Part shown: positions 23,401 to 42,820 of the stretch, piece by piece
How positions within the stretch are numbered: the first letter of the stretch is position 1
Layout: every line of letters begins with the position of its first letter
From: Amaranthus tricolor
Taxonomy: Eukaryota; Streptophyta; Magnoliopsida; Caryophyllales; Amaranthaceae
DNA length: 64,000 nucleotides
Assembly (NCBI RefSeq): GCF_026212465.1
Contig: NC_080057.1
Location: 21,782,147-21,846,146 of the forward strand
Direction of reading: 5' to 3'
Notes under the pieces: model-generated
Told to the model about the DNA's origin: nothing
The model's input: the letters and a program-made list of their open reading frames with translations, nothing else
The model's database searches: none
Position numbers and translations under genes: made by a program

Positions 23401-25306
23401 TGATGATGAATTAATAAAATTACTCCTCTAAAGTGCATATCCACAAACTTAGATATGTATACCAAATTCAAAATTGTGCATTGCATGGGCTAAAAGAATG
23501 AAAATAAGATAAATACTTCTATGACATTATTTATCAACTTTTCGTGACATCATTATTACTTGGAATGACATTCGGTTTGGAACTTGGGAACGGGATCGGG
23601 AACACGGAACGCAACCTGGATTGACTCGGAAATGATTGGGTACAAGATACATTATGTATGAAATATATAGTTGAAAACAAAATTAAATTAAAATGATTAT
23701 TTTGCTTGAAGAAATTATTTTCAAGTGGAATTTTTTTAGATTTCTAGGTTTCATCTTTTTTTTTTCTACGTTCTTTTTTCTTTAATTTGTAAATGAAAGG
23801 CCAAAATACCTTTTAAAAAAGGTCTTCTAAACCGGGACATCACCTTCAGCGATCTGGGTTGCATTTCACGGTGATTGGGGACGAACGTTCCCGGATCGCG
23901 GAACATGGCTATGTTCCACGTTCCATGTAACTATGGCTGACATGTTCTTTTGTTGTCGAATAATTATGTATTGTTAAACGAAGTATATGACATGGATTTA
24001 ACCTGAAACTAATTTAATCTTTACGATTCTAGTTGTGTTTATTTGTGCTTAAATTATTTGCTGCTTTTTCTCTAATTTTTACCGATTTGTATAAGCATCA
24101 TATATTATCTCCATTATCTATGGAACCAACAAACTGTAGTTTTGTGATTTAATAAAATGTCTCAACAACTATTGTCCACTTCTACTTTAGTTATGTTAAG
24201 TTGCAGATGTGTTCATAATAAAAGGTCAATCTGAAACAACCTTTTTGTTATTACAAGAGTAGGATGTGTACATTTGAATCCCCTGACCCCTCCTAGGAGC
24301 CCCCTTGGTGGCGTTGGGGTAATGGAATACACTGCTTGTTTTTCTATCTATCTAATGTTGCATCACTTACGGAAGTGCTTTCTCTCTTCTCTTTTCCTCA
24401 ATGCCATTGGACAATATCTAGTTTGAGATCTTGCCCTTATATAATATTGCTAATTAAAGTTCTTCTCACCGGTCACCGCACCTAAAATTGCAAGTACTGG
24501 TGTTCCACATGTAATGCCTTGTAAATTTGCTACCATAACTGATTTAAATCTTATGTTCTTTTGAATCAAGATTTACTGCTACATCAGCGACACTATTTTT
24601 CTGTATGACTTTTCTCATTTTTTTGCATTGTTGTGGCCAGCACCATTCTTATTGTCTTCGGGAATGAATTTAGGCTTATTCTTGGTTGAATGCATGAATA
24701 TCACAGCTATCCGTCACTTACTTACAAAGCAACACTTACTGTCTCGCTGTCCCATATTAGTAGTGGCTCCAATAGTTTTTAATCCTGGAATTACATTGAG
24801 CGCAGCTTTCTATTTTCCCCTTTTCAAAGGGCTTTCCTTTCTTTTTATCTCAGTGCAGAATATAATAATACATGTTCTTTGGTTGCAGCTCCGGAAAATG
24901 CTTGACCTACTAGTGCATGCATCACAGTGCCGTTCACCACACTGCCAGTATCCTAACTGTCGGAAGGTTAAGGGGCTTTTCCGTCATGGGATACAGTGCA
25001 GAATCCGTGCATCTGGGGGTTGTGTTCTATGCAAGAAGATGTGGTATCTTCTTCAACTTCATGCTCGAGCATGTAAAGAATCGGAATGTCACGTACCTCG
25101 ATGCAGGTTTGTTTCTAAGCTCTTTGTTTCTTTAAAGGAATTTTGATATCTAAAGCATGTTTCTCAAATTTTCATGGTTTTTACATCCCAGAGATTTAAG
25201 AGAACATCTAAGACGATTGCAACAACAGTCCGATTCTCGTAGACGAGCAGCTGTGATGGAAATGATGAGACAGCGAGCCGCAGAAGTCGATCGCAATTCT
25301 AATTAA
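8477..25306 (+). CDS. HAC1: p300/CBP-type histone acetyltransferase, HAC1-like (16 coding exons)
   Basis: Nuclear lysine acetyltransferase and co-activator. Coding exons: 8477-8667, 10418-10529, 10678-10996, 11065-11514, 11623-13355, 14761-15057, 15148-15426, 17782-17910, 18065-18265, 18351-18493, 18610-18922, 19199-19338, 21522-21600, 21691-22083, 24889-25106, 25192-25306. They join to 5112 nt, 1703 aa; Arabidopsis HAC1 has 1697. Order: Q/S/N-rich N-terminus; TAZ1 near 660-735 (LRHARSC, CPVC); PHD near 1035-1070 ([15 protein letters not shown]); KAT11 HAT domain about 1128-1400; ZZ near 1410-1440 ([13 protein letters not shown]); second ZZ near 1530 ([19 protein letters not shown]); TAZ2 from about 1594 ([15 protein letters not shown]). 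Start: ATG at 8477, as the MNV N-terminus and MDPE segment agree with HAC1. The intron at 11515-11622 is stop-free and in frame. Family certain; which HAC paralogue is inferred. Confidence 0.96.
11515..11622 (+). other. Stop-free 108-nt intron of HAC (exitron-like)
   Basis: This intron has GTACCA and TCATGCAG ends, a length divisible by three and no stop in the coding frame, so the frame runs open from exon 4 into exon 5. Splicing is preferred because the retained peptide is strongly hydrophobic (such as [18 protein letters not shown]), unlike the Q/S/N-rich surroundings. Retention would insert 36 residues without breaking the protein. Confidence 0.75.
13727..13813 (+). mobile_element. SINE-like tail, copy 1 (HAC intron)
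   Basis: Shares an ordered set of words with three other stretches in this window: ttattaca, a gcatacat-like piece, ctccaaccc, gcctaggtgagaacca, ccacttaatggcattggggt. The words resemble the 3' body of plant SINE-type repeats. No tRNA-like head with boxes A and B could be assigned. Confidence 0.5.
14411..14533 (+). mobile_element. SINE-like tail, copy 2 (HAC intron)
   Basis: Begins agtaacctttttggtcttac aagagta, then atcctaggcggga and gagccacttggcagtgagtt. A small internal tandem (gacttagg three times, about 14482-14503) expands the middle. Same strand as copies 1, 3 and 4. Confidence 0.5.
16320..17115. mobile_element. Possible non-autonomous element with GAAACG-rich ends (HAC intron)
   Basis: The 2.35-kb HAC intron 15427-17781 contains a block whose left edge is rich in gtttcc/ggaaacg words (16335-16400) and whose right edge has cgtttcctacgtttcc (about 17053-17068). 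The composition is GC-richer at the edges and AT-rich inside. Boundaries and target duplications were not found, so this is only a candidate. Confidence 0.35.
19676..20059 (-). mobile_element. TRIM (miniature LTR retrotransposon) in a HAC intron
   Basis: Two direct repeats, 19676-19817 and 19924-20059, share tatagaacaaacga, gaactcacc, caattgcata, cgatgtgggacaagtcccat and gaccataaca, and flank about 106 bp. On the minus strand each LTR starts TGTTATGG and ends near ATAACA. After the upstream LTR comes TGGTAAAAGAGCC (complement of 19910-19921), close to the initiator-Met tRNA primer site TGGTATCAGAGC. Before the other LTR is a purine tract with GGGGGG. A 5-bp duplication gtctc flanks it (19671-19675 and 20060-20064). 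No coding capacity, as expected for TRIMs. Confidence 0.85.
23565..23940. mobile_element. Possible non-autonomous element with GGAACG/CGTTCC ends (HAC intron)
   Basis: The left edge has repeated ggaac words (gggaacgggatcgggaacac) and the right edge has gttcccggatcgcggaacat and ttccacgttcc. The middle is AT-rich. A gcaacctgg on the left pairs with a ctgggttgc on the right, giving weak long-range symmetry. Clear TIR ends and target duplication were not identified. Confidence 0.4.
24236..24326 (+). mobile_element. SINE-like tail, copy 3 (HAC intron)
   Basis: Contains acaacctttttgttattaca, agagtaggatgtgtacat, cccctgacccctcctagg, then ggcgttggggtaatgg. It is the best-preserved of the four related copies in the window and lies in the intron before the TAZ2 exons. 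Confidence 0.55.
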
Positions 25307-26434
25307 ACTTCGTGTACATATATTTCGGAAAAGTTATCCAAGCACCTCATAGATGTTGGTAAATTCTGAAGTATACTCTGACATCAACAAGAGGCAGAGA
25401 CCTCTGTACAGTTTGAACATGAAGTCATATTTCCTATATCATATCTCCTGCCTCCGAACGTCGTCCTCTGAAGATACTTGTAAAATTCTTTCCCTGCATC
25501 GTGCGTGAAACAGTAATTTTATCGGAAGAACACAACGTTTTTCTTCAGAGAACTCATCCTCAAAGCTTACCAACATCTCATGATAACCGAGCACCAGTGT
25601 TAGTGTTCATCTTTTTGTCGTAGAAGAAACGGTGATTCTTTGATTCTATCCTTGTCTATTTTCCTGCAATGCCATTGTTGGCAAGTGCTCTATAGTAACG
25701 CCTTTACTTATGTCGTTCAAAGGTTTTTTGTGCAATGAGAACGCATGGGGCGTCTACAGCGCCGTGCTTTTTGCTTCCTATATGTTATCCCCTTTTTGTA
25801 AAAAAAACAATACTCTTTTCAATCTTAAAGAAAAAGTGGTTCTATCTGAAAGTTCTGTTGTTACTTGTTAGAATAGCCGTTGTTGTTATCTTCATAGTTC
25901 GTCCGTTCCTTTTAGGTATCGGAAACTACTTTTTTATCATCACTAATAAGTTTATAACAAGGGTCATCTTGCGTATATTTGACCCTCTCAACCTCGTCCT
26001 AAATGAAAGCCATATAATGATACTAGGGCACTGAGTTGGGTACCATAGACAGTCCCCAGAGAAGCAGAGACATCCTTCGGGATCCTTGACGTGTGTTACT
26101 TGTGCTGTCATAATCTCATGTAATACTCAATCAAAAACGAGCTAAGGATTAATAAAGAGATCTCTATATCTAGTATCAAACGAGGACAACAATAAGGTAG
26201 CTTTATTTTAATATAATTACATTCTAAGTTTCCAATAATTATAAGACAATAATTAAATAACTAATAAGATACTACTACCCATAATTAACAACTACTTTGA
26301 TAGCTTAACAACTAGTGACAACTAGCGGGTATTTCGATATCTAACAGCTAGCTGATACGGCCTATTCCTTGCACCGAATGAGAATTCTAGACAATTAATG
26401 GCAAAAATGGGGATTTAAGTCAAGTTTTGAATAA
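25307..26434 (+). other. HAC 3' UTR and intergenic DNA
   Basis: The first 300 to 400 bases after the HAC stop are GC-richer than the intergenic DNA that follows and probably form the 3' UTR. From about 25750 to 26434 I see no gene; short open frames here show no domain features. Confidence 0.45.
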
Positions 26435-26436
26435 TA

Positions 26437-26678
26437 CTCCCACCTATTCATAGAGAATAAAACATTTTCTTATTAGGCCAATTCACTGAAAATGTCTCAT
26501 TTCTATTTTTGTCACTCTTTTTTACTCTTTTACCCTTACTACAATATCACACACATAAATATCAATATCTTTTATGGAAAAATAGAGTTTTTCACCCATT
26601 TTTAAGTGGTCCCCCACCCCCACCTTTCTTGGTTTGGTGCAAAACCTAAATGTCCCATTCTCTATAAATAAGAGGGAG
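26437..26678. mobile_element. Stowaway-like MITE upstream of the thiolase gene
   Basis: Terminal inverted repeats: left CTCCCACCTATTCATAGAGA ATaaaACAT, right read on the other strand CTCCCTCTTATTTATAGAGA ATGggACAT. About 30 bases pair with few differences. The left target is TA (26435-26436), the right has drifted to CA. Length about 242 bp fits Stowaway. Confidence 0.85.
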
Positions 26679-27351
26679 CATAATTTATCTCGATTAAAAT
26701 AAGTATATTTTTTTTCAGTTAAAACCCAATTCGTTCACCGTATCTTGTTTTATTATAAAATAGGTTCACACATAAAAATTTCTAAGATCTATTATCTCGA
26801 AATGCTAAATGCTAAATAATATAATAATAGAGTAAACCATCGTCATCGAACTTTATCCTCAAACTCTCTACCTCCTCCTCTCAAAAAATGCAAAATAGTT
26901 CCAACCATTTTGACGTTTATTCAATTGCAATTGAATTGACTTTTACTTTAAATAAATTTATATGAACAAATTATTAAAGGAGGCGGTTTATAATAGATTA
27001 CAATGAGATTATATTGATTATGTACATTTAGTCTGTTAAAGTCGTCATTATCAGCATACTCAGTGTAGCCAATTTATAGGAAAAATTATGATCGGGGTCT
27101 GAAGAGGAAAAAAAGACGGCAACTCATGCCATAAAGAAGAGTGCGGTTAAAGAGTCCTTCGACTCAAGATAGATCTTCAAAGATAGTGAAACTATCCGGA
27201 AGCTTGCAACTTTCAAATACACGATGACCATAACAATAATTAAAACGTAAAAATAAGATGGAAAGACAAGAACGAGTAAAAGAGCGATATGTGAAAGGCA
27301 AGAACAAAAAAACTATGATAGGTAATTGGGGTAGAGTCAGTAGTTTGTTAA

Positions 27352-27390
27352 AGTTTTATAATTTTAAAGTGATCACTTAGAGAAATAAAT
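27352..27390. repeat. Short repeat shared with 57.8 kb
   Basis: Contains attttaaagtgatcactt preceded by ttata, the same 23-base word found at about 57819-57841, and followed in both by an A-rich stretch with aaataaat. Probably a fragment of a dispersed MITE. Confidence 0.5.
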
Positions 27391-27718
27391 CATGTTGTCA
27401 ACTCTACTATTATAATGGTCTTATGTATAAGCCCAAATTAATCCTGATATTTGAGCCGATTGTTTGCGGTTAACAAGAAACAAAAAAATCGATCTTTCAT
27501 AAAAAAAACAATTTACGGTTTAAATGAAATGACTTCCCGCCGCAGTTAAAAAGATGGGTTCACATTCACATACGAGGAGTGTTGAAAAAAAGTAATCCAC
27601 GGGTAATTCAACATCTAACAATTGAAAAGAGGTTGACTAACATAAAACTAAATTTCATCGAGTTTGTATACCGTCAACTCTAAAGCCATCCGAAATCGAG
27701 CCGAAATTAGGACAAATC

Positions 27719-27730
27719 CATATAAATATA
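27719..27730 (+). promoter_or_regulatory. Probable TATA box of the thiolase gene
   Basis: The word tataaatata starts at 27721. Transcription starting about 30 bases on would give a 5' UTR near 95 nt before the ATG at 27850, a usual plant arrangement. Not tested by cDNA. Confidence 0.6.
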
Positions 27731-27849
27731 ATAGTCAGAATGCACCTCTGCTTACTGTCTAACTTGTTTACGTAAATAAATATCTGTTTTCCATCAATCT
27801 TTCTGCTCAAGCTTATCTTCGATCATCAAGTTTCTCAGAACAAAAAATA

Positions 27850-36024
<8,175 letters not shown>

Positions 36025-36600
36025 TTTGGAATTGCAACATTTGGTGACAAGTCTTCTATGATATAAACATTGCTATCAATTGTGTTCCAAAGTGTATAAC
36101 CTTACATCCTTTAAACTGTTTTCTTACCATATGATCTACATTAGAATAGAAAGTGGATTATTCGAGTAGTTTCTGCTGCTCAAATGTGGAATGTATTGCA
36201 GAAGATTATAGAATTTGATATGTTGAATATTTTTAGATTATCAAAATAAAGGGAAAATACTAAATTTTCCTATTATTCATTCAAATTGAATCCAAAATCC
36301 AAAATTGTCTTTTTTTTTTATAGCCAATTTTAAGGGTTTGTTAGCGACCCTCCTTGCTTCTTCCATCGCATTTGGATTGGGTACTAATTAACTAGAGAAT
36401 GGCTTGGTCGAAGCTTGACTCAAGTCAAGCCATTATTGTGAGTTGTTCTCAACTTGATCCATGGGTGGAAAGTAAATTTTAGGACCACGAGTAAGTAGTA
36501 TGGACTATGGACTATAGTGTCTCATAGGATTAACAAAACTTGAGTCTTTTTCAATCTTGTTTCACCATAGGGTTTACTTTTGTTTGTTCAGCCAGCCTTG
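36025..36600 (+). other. Thiolase 3' region
   Basis: Probable 3' UTR with aataaa at about 36245 as a possible poly(A) signal. No gene is seen between this and the stop of the convergent gene at 37250, apart from the MITE at 36601-36767. Confidence 0.45.
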
Positions 36601-36767
36601 TATGAGACTGTCTCATCATAAAACTGGTCCGTTCAAAAAGCATATTAGTAAAAAAAACATTTAAAAAAACAATGAAATATGAATTCCCACATGCACATGA
36701 AGCAGTTTTTTTTTAATAGTTTGGACTAATCTAATTAAATTTTATCTCACGGTGAGACAACCTCAAT
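36601..36767. mobile_element. MITE with TGAGAC-type inverted ends
   Basis: The left end tatgagactgtctcatc pairs with the right end, which on the other strand reads ttgaggttgtctcaccgtga, followed in both by ataaaa. About 167 bp, no coding capacity. It sits between the convergent 3' ends of the thiolase and membrane-protein genes. The family was not assigned. Confidence 0.6.
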
Positions 36768-37249
36768 AGAGAATTAGTGTTGTTTGAAATATGGCTTTCA
36801 TGGCTTTACAAAATGTAAGTGTTTATAAGTCACAAGGAGGCAACTTACCAAGTTATCTAGAGATTGACTAATTGGCCCATACTACTGGATTTAAACACTA
36901 GTCTACATGCCATCATAGTATATTCATATAACTTTGTCTAAACAAGAATGTAAAATTTCTTTTCCTACCATATACCTTTCCCAGGCACAATGATCTAAGG
37001 CCACAAATCATAAGACGAAAATAACAGGAGGATCTCCTTCGCGTAACACAAATCGTTGTAAACTTGTAAAGGGTGAACAAGTGGTAACATCCACAAGTTT
37101 CTCCTTCCGCCTTCACACATCAATTGCAATTTGCAAAAGAAGTACAGTGTGTAAAAATAATTGAAACTTGTAAATCTATTGTGCACCATAAAGAAACGCG
37201 AGTGAAGAAAAACGAGACTTTTGGTATCTGTTTGTATGTATACAAGGGT

Positions 37250-40200
37250 TTAGATGCTTGGGATGGATTTGGCTCGGATAAATTGCTTGAGGATGGCTTT
37301 TTCTTCATCGATTCGCTTCTTCTCTTCAGGGTCTTTGGTGTTGATCTTCCTCTTCTCGTCTAGCATCCACTTGAAAAGTTCCCTTTGTTGCTGCTCTGGG
37401 ATGGGTTCTTGCACTCGTGTAAGTGGAGTTACAGGCAGGCTCTCGACAATATCACTAGTAGTTGGTGACGGAGTGGGAACGGAAGTGGAAGTGGGAGCCG
37501 CATCAGTTGTTTCTTCCTCAAGTACTATATCTTTCTTCTTTGTCCGCATGAGCAGATAAGCTTTAAAACAAAAAGACAACTATTAAGATCGATAGGCAGA
37601 ATAGCTTGAGGCGAATATAGCAGCACAAACACTTAGAGCAGCATTATTTACGAAAGGCAGGATTAAAATGTCGGAGATACTTAATATCATACCAAGCATT
37701 TTTCTGTCTAACACAAACTCAACACACGATTGCTCCCATCACGTTTCATAACCTTTTCAAAACAAGATGCGAGGGGCAGGGAAGTGAGCAAGCTGTTTAG
37801 GCATATATTAGAGAGTACATAGCGAAATTATCATCTTTGATTTCATTTGCAGGTCTTGATCAATTATAAAGTTGTGAGGGGCAGGGATGGAAGTGAGCAA
37901 GCTGTTATGGGTCTTTTGTTTTCATGTGAAGGTCTTCTCGAGCTGAGGGTCTTATTGGCCGTAACCTCCTTATCTCTTTTGATAAGTGCATAGCCTATCG
38001 TCTTCCATCCCTTCCCAGCCCTGTCTCCCTGATCATAACTTTTATGAGCGGGATGTATTGGATGACAACGATGATGATGACGATGACGATGACGATGATG
38101 ATGATGATAGCAAATTATCAGAAATTGAAGAAAAATCTGCTTGACAAGATCAAGTTATGCAACATCAAGTGGATGCTATCACAAGAATTGGGCTGAGAAT
38201 TGTTCTCTGCTCTATATTAAACACCTTCTTGCGATTAGAAGTGTTTTGAAAAGTAATTCACATCAAATTCCTTAAATATGGGATGATTCGCAAAAGTTCA
38301 AAACGGTAAATGAAGAAAGTTAACTACTCCCCTCCAACTTACAGTAAAATAACAGTCTTGACTTAAAAACTAAACATCAACTTATCAGTGTACTTTATAA
38401 TCATTGTATCATTTTTTTCTCTAATACATCACTAAATCGTGAGGGAAAATAAATCACAATTTCAATAATTTTATGATTTTAACTACTTATCCGGGAAAAA
38501 AAACAAAATGACATACATTAAAATAATCATCATTTCAAAATGAAGGGCAAATATCTTGGAAACAACCCCTCAATGGCTACTAATAGCTAAATCTGTGACC
38601 AAATTGCATACTTTTCTGACTGAAAAATAGTGAAAATGTGAGAGTGGAAGTGATGTGTTAAGCTGAAAATGAATAGAGTGGAGCTGAACTAACTGAATTG
38701 AACTAAAAGTGCTAAGGTGCTTACAAAATGAAATGGATACCATTGATTAAATTTCGTTTCCAGCTCTAAATTGTTGATACCAAACACACCCCCTAAAGGT
38801 GCCTGCAAAACAGCTGGTATAAAAGGCGGCCATCCAGCAAGTGCAGGAACAAGGGTTGAGTTTCTTGTATAAAAAATTAACTTTGTTTAGTTTATGCAAA
38901 GAGTTGCAAGAATAATCTAAGGAGGAACATCGTGTTGGGGCAGAGGGACTAAGATAACACAGAAAACTTCAGTCAATTTGCAGAATATGATGAATGGTGT
39001 GTCCTTTCAAATTTTGTTTTTGTAGCTTATATACTTCGCCTCTAACTATTACTACAGTAATATTACACTCAGCTTCTGAAATTTAACTCTGTTTTGTGAT
39101 CCATCACATAGACAATTTTGAACAACGGAAAATATTATCCGAAAAAATTCTCAACCCATATCTTGATTGTCGATAGAAAAGCCAAATCATAACCTGAATG
39201 CTCTAATTGCCTTGAAATGGGTAACAACAACAACAATGACAAAACCTTAATTTCAACATTATGGGGTAAAATGGGTCAAAAGAATTTACTTCTTTGGGGC
39301 ACAAGAAAAGTGAAATTTTTTTATCTATAAACAATGACAGGAGCATGGACTATGGAGGGGTGGAGCGTGAAGGTATCTAGCCTAACCCTTGTGAAAGAAT
39401 AAAGCAAATTACATCATTTGACAGTTGAAACCCTGAACTCTGTAGATAGCGTGGAGCACATTGCAATTTGAAACTTCTCGTTGTAGGGTCCCAAAACACA
39501 ACTAGAAAGAGAGGGCGCAACATCACAATCCTCGCTCACTAGTTTTCTATTCCACATCAAAATTATGTAAAGACATACGCAATACGCTGTAAGTTCAAAT
39601 TTCAAAAGACGGAATATTCAAGAGAAATCAACCGTGCATTCAACAAATATTAGGTGAAATGTTTTTACCGATCCGTCATCCTAAGGCCCTTGGAGTGAAG
39701 TGTTTCCCTTGTATTATATATAGATCGGTATTAGCCTATTAGGTATACTTAATCTTATCAATACATAACAAACTCTATTAATCTCAATGCCTCCAGCTCC
39801 AACCCAAATCTCTACATACCTATCTAATAACTATAGACCCGAAATCCGCCCGCTATGTCCTTGCTACCCAAAGCAAATTAAATTGTAAAGCAATCACTTT
39901 GCAATCACACAATTTCTTCAATGAACCTTCTAAATCTAATCACCAAAAAACATTCTGTAAGCAATTACCCATATTATTATACTAATTTCAAGAGCAAAAA
40001 ACCCTAAACCAATCCATTTCACAATTTTAGCTTGATCAGCAAAAAATTATCATTTTCATCCAGACTGATCACATCCTCAAAACCCATTTATAAATTGCAT
40101 CCAAACATTCATTTCACCAAAAAAATATAAAAAACAAAAAAAAAGTCAAACCTAATAATTTCAAATAACACCAAGAGAAACGAACCTCCGACAGCAAGAT

Positions 40201-40588
40201 TGACAGTCAAAACAAGAGGCACCAAGAACTTATATCGCCTCGAAAATGGCTGTTTTGGAACCTCTGGAGGCTGAGAAGCTCCAACATAACCATTTCCCGT
40301 TGACGAAGAAGGTGGAGGTGTTACTGTTGATGATGATGGTTGAGCTTCCATAACTTTTGATTGCTTCATCTGGGCTGTTTTCAACGATCAAAATAAAGAC
40401 ACCCAATAAACCAAATTTATTAAAGAACAAACAAGAAGAACAAGTTGATGAATTAGTGGGTATCAATCATTGTCATTTGTGAATGATAATTGGAATTTAG
40501 CTGGATTTAGAAATAGTAAATGGGTGGGAAGAAAAGAGTAGATACCTTTCTTGGGTTTATGAACATACAGCTTGGGAGCTTCGCTCAT
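37250..40588 (-). CDS. Conserved plant single-pass membrane protein, unknown function (3 exons)
   Basis: Exons on the minus strand: 40588-40546 (ATG at 40588), 40374-40186, 37560-37250 (TAA). They total 543 nt, 180 aa, with clean GT-AG introns and matching phases. The N-terminus MSEAPKLYVHKPKK is basic and followed by a P/S-rich stretch (residues 27-58). One hydrophobic segment at about 64-82 (FLVPLVLTVNLAVGAYLLM) sits between basic residues (RRYK before, RTKKK after). The C-terminal half has a P/T-rich linker and a charged helix-like end (EEKKRIDEEKAILKQFIRAK). I recognise the layout as a conserved plant protein type but not its function. Topology and organelle are not decided by the sequence. 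Intron 2 is 2.6 kb with no second gene visible. Confidence 0.88.
37766..37905 (+). repeat. Direct repeat pair in intron 2 of the membrane-protein gene
   Basis: Two copies of gaggggcaggga(tgga)agtgagcaagctgtt, near 37770-37797 and 37876-37906, about 108 bp apart. Function unknown; a small duplication. Confidence 0.65.
38065..38109 (+). repeat. GATGAC/GATGAT microsatellite
   Basis: About 45 bases of (gatgac/gatgat) repeats in the intron. In one frame it reads as an Asp run inside a 30- to 40-residue open stretch ending in TGA, which may be a dead coding fragment. No family could be assigned. Confidence 0.7.
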
Positions 40589-40684
40589 CGTTTTTGGTTG
40601 ATTGAATTCACTGCTTGCTGCTTAATTTAGCTTTATCTTTCTACTATAAGGTAGAAATGGAGGTTCTTTTCTTGTTGAATACTC
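40589..40684 (-). other. 5' leader of the membrane-protein gene
   Basis: The ATG at 40588 is preceded on the minus strand by an A/T-rich leader. The Tourist-like MITE begins 100 bases upstream of the ATG, so the promoter of this gene must lie within or beyond that element. Confidence 0.45.
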
Positions 40685-40687
40685 TTA

Positions 40688-41770
40688 GGGGGTATTTGGC
40701 AGTGGAAATTACACACTTTGGATGAAATCTTGGGACAAGACTTGGAGTGAGATTTTGAAAATAAATATGAAAATGTTTGCCAAGCTATTACGACGTCAAG
40801 AACAATATAAATAACAATGAATAAAATAATGTTTGACAATATAAACAAACAAAAGATACACAAGGATTTAAGGAGGTTCACCCAATGATGGCTACGTCCT
40901 TCGTGGTGTGTAGTTTCTGTTTATATTATATGATTATATCAAAAGAGTATAAACAACACTTCTAAATGAAGAATTACAATTGAGAAAGAGATGAAAACAA
41001 AAGGCTATGTGTTTGGCTTAAGGGTTGTGTTTGATGTGTTTGATGTGTGAGTATGAGAGCCCTATTTATAGTACTAGATACTAGAATATCAATAGCTCAC
41101 TTGAATACATAGTTAATATTGAGTAATGAATAATATGAAATAACTCAACTTGAAAGGTCGAAAACTAGCATTCCATGCATGTCAGAACATCCGCTCGACC
41201 AAAACAGGGAGTTCGCTTGGTCGAGCGAGAATCAGCAGCATTCTAGAGGATTCTGTCAGACCGCTCGACCTACCAATATGGCTCGCTCGGTCGAGCGGGT
41301 AGGTCGAGCGACCTCTCTGATTCCTCTGTCAGAATTCTGATCGAGCTATCATAAATCAAGTCCCTTCTTCTTCTTCATTAATCTTCATTAACACCCATAA
41401 TTCCTCATGAATACTTTCCACATACTCAAGTCACACATACCATTCATAACAAAATATTTTATGTCCATAAAAATAGATAAAAGAGTTGGATAAAAATTGA
41501 TTATATTTATAAAATTGTCTTTTATAATTTTTACTTTTTTTTAATTTCATTAAGGACAAAAATAACATTTTATAAATTTTTCAAGTCTCAATTTCAAATA
41601 TCACTCTCCCTTAGACTTTTTTTGTTTGACTTTTACTTCTCAAGTTTTAACTCATACCCAAATTTTAACATTAGTCAATTTTCATTCTCTCTAAAAAAAA
41701 ATAAGAAATTTTTTATAATTTCACCATAAAATCTCAATTTTCAACCTCAATCCCCTCTTGCCAAACACAC
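40688..41770. mobile_element. Tourist-like MITE, split by a solo LTR
   Basis: The left end GGGGGTATTTGGCAGTGG and the right end, read on the other strand, GTGTGTTTGGCAAGAGGGG are inverted repeats. Both sides carry TTA (40685-40687 and 41771-41773), the target duplication of PIF/Harbinger-type elements. The inside is interrupted at 40774-41451 by an LTR; without it the element is about 405 bp. Confidence 0.8.
40774..41451 (-). mobile_element. Solo LTR inserted in the Tourist-like MITE
   Basis: On the minus strand the block starts TGTTATGAATGG and ends GGCAAACA (TG...CA). It has a TATA box ctataaata followed by gggctct (about 41060-41075 on the plus strand), and GC-rich palindromic words (gctcgacc, ggtcgagcg) at 41190-41350. 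About 678 bp with no internal coding region, so a solo LTR. Flanks are A-rich (gaaaa and aaata), so the target duplication is ambiguous and the ends may be off by a few bases. Confidence 0.6.
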
Positions 41771-41782
41771 TTACAACACTAA

Positions 41783-41986
41783 GAAGGTGTTCTCTTCAAC
41801 TTATTTTTTTGACTTATTACTTATTCTTATTGGAATCAGATCAGATCAGATCAGAACTATTCAGATCAGATCAGACCAGACCAGACCAGACCAGATCAGA
41901 CCAGACCAGATCAGATCAGATCAGATCAGACCAGACCAGACCAGACCAGACCAGATCAGATCAGATCAGATCAGATCAAGCCATAC

Positions 41987-42067
<81 letters not shown>

Positions 42068-42070
42068 GTT

Positions 42071-42116
<46 letters not shown>

Positions 42117-42196
42117 ATTATTATTATTATTATTATATTATTATTATTATTATTATTATTGTTATAATAATAAAAATAATAGTAATATTATTATTA

Positions 42197-42283
<87 letters not shown>

Positions 42284-42408
42284 TATTATTATTATTATTA
42301 TTATATTATTATTATTATTATTGTTATAATAATAAAAATAATAATAATAATATTATTATTATTTATTATTATTATTATTATTATATTATTATTATTATTA
42401 TTATTATA

Positions 42409-42453
<45 letters not shown>

Positions 42454-42459
42454 GTTTTA

Positions 42460-42525
<66 letters not shown>

Positions 42526-42549
42526 GAATATTATTATTATTATTATTGT

Positions 42550-42609
<60 letters not shown>

Positions 42610-42613
42610 GTTA

Positions 42614-42644
<31 letters not shown>

Positions 42645-42663
42645 CATTATAACTATGTAGTAT

Positions 42664-42721
<58 letters not shown>

Positions 42722-42751
42722 TAATAATAATAATAATAGTATAAATAAATA

Positions 42752-42820
<69 letters not shown>

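Noticed and set aside
26030..26110. GC-richer patch as a captured gene fragment
   Set aside because: No recognisable peptide in any frame and no flanking element structure.
38030..38145. Asp-rich open stretch as a gene
   Set aside because: The Asp run comes from a GATGAC microsatellite, the frame is short and closes soon, and no neighbours support a gene.
38760..38810. Tourist-type right end (accaaacacaccccctaaa)
   Set aside because: A partner end with a matching target site was not found upstream, so it may be a fragment only.
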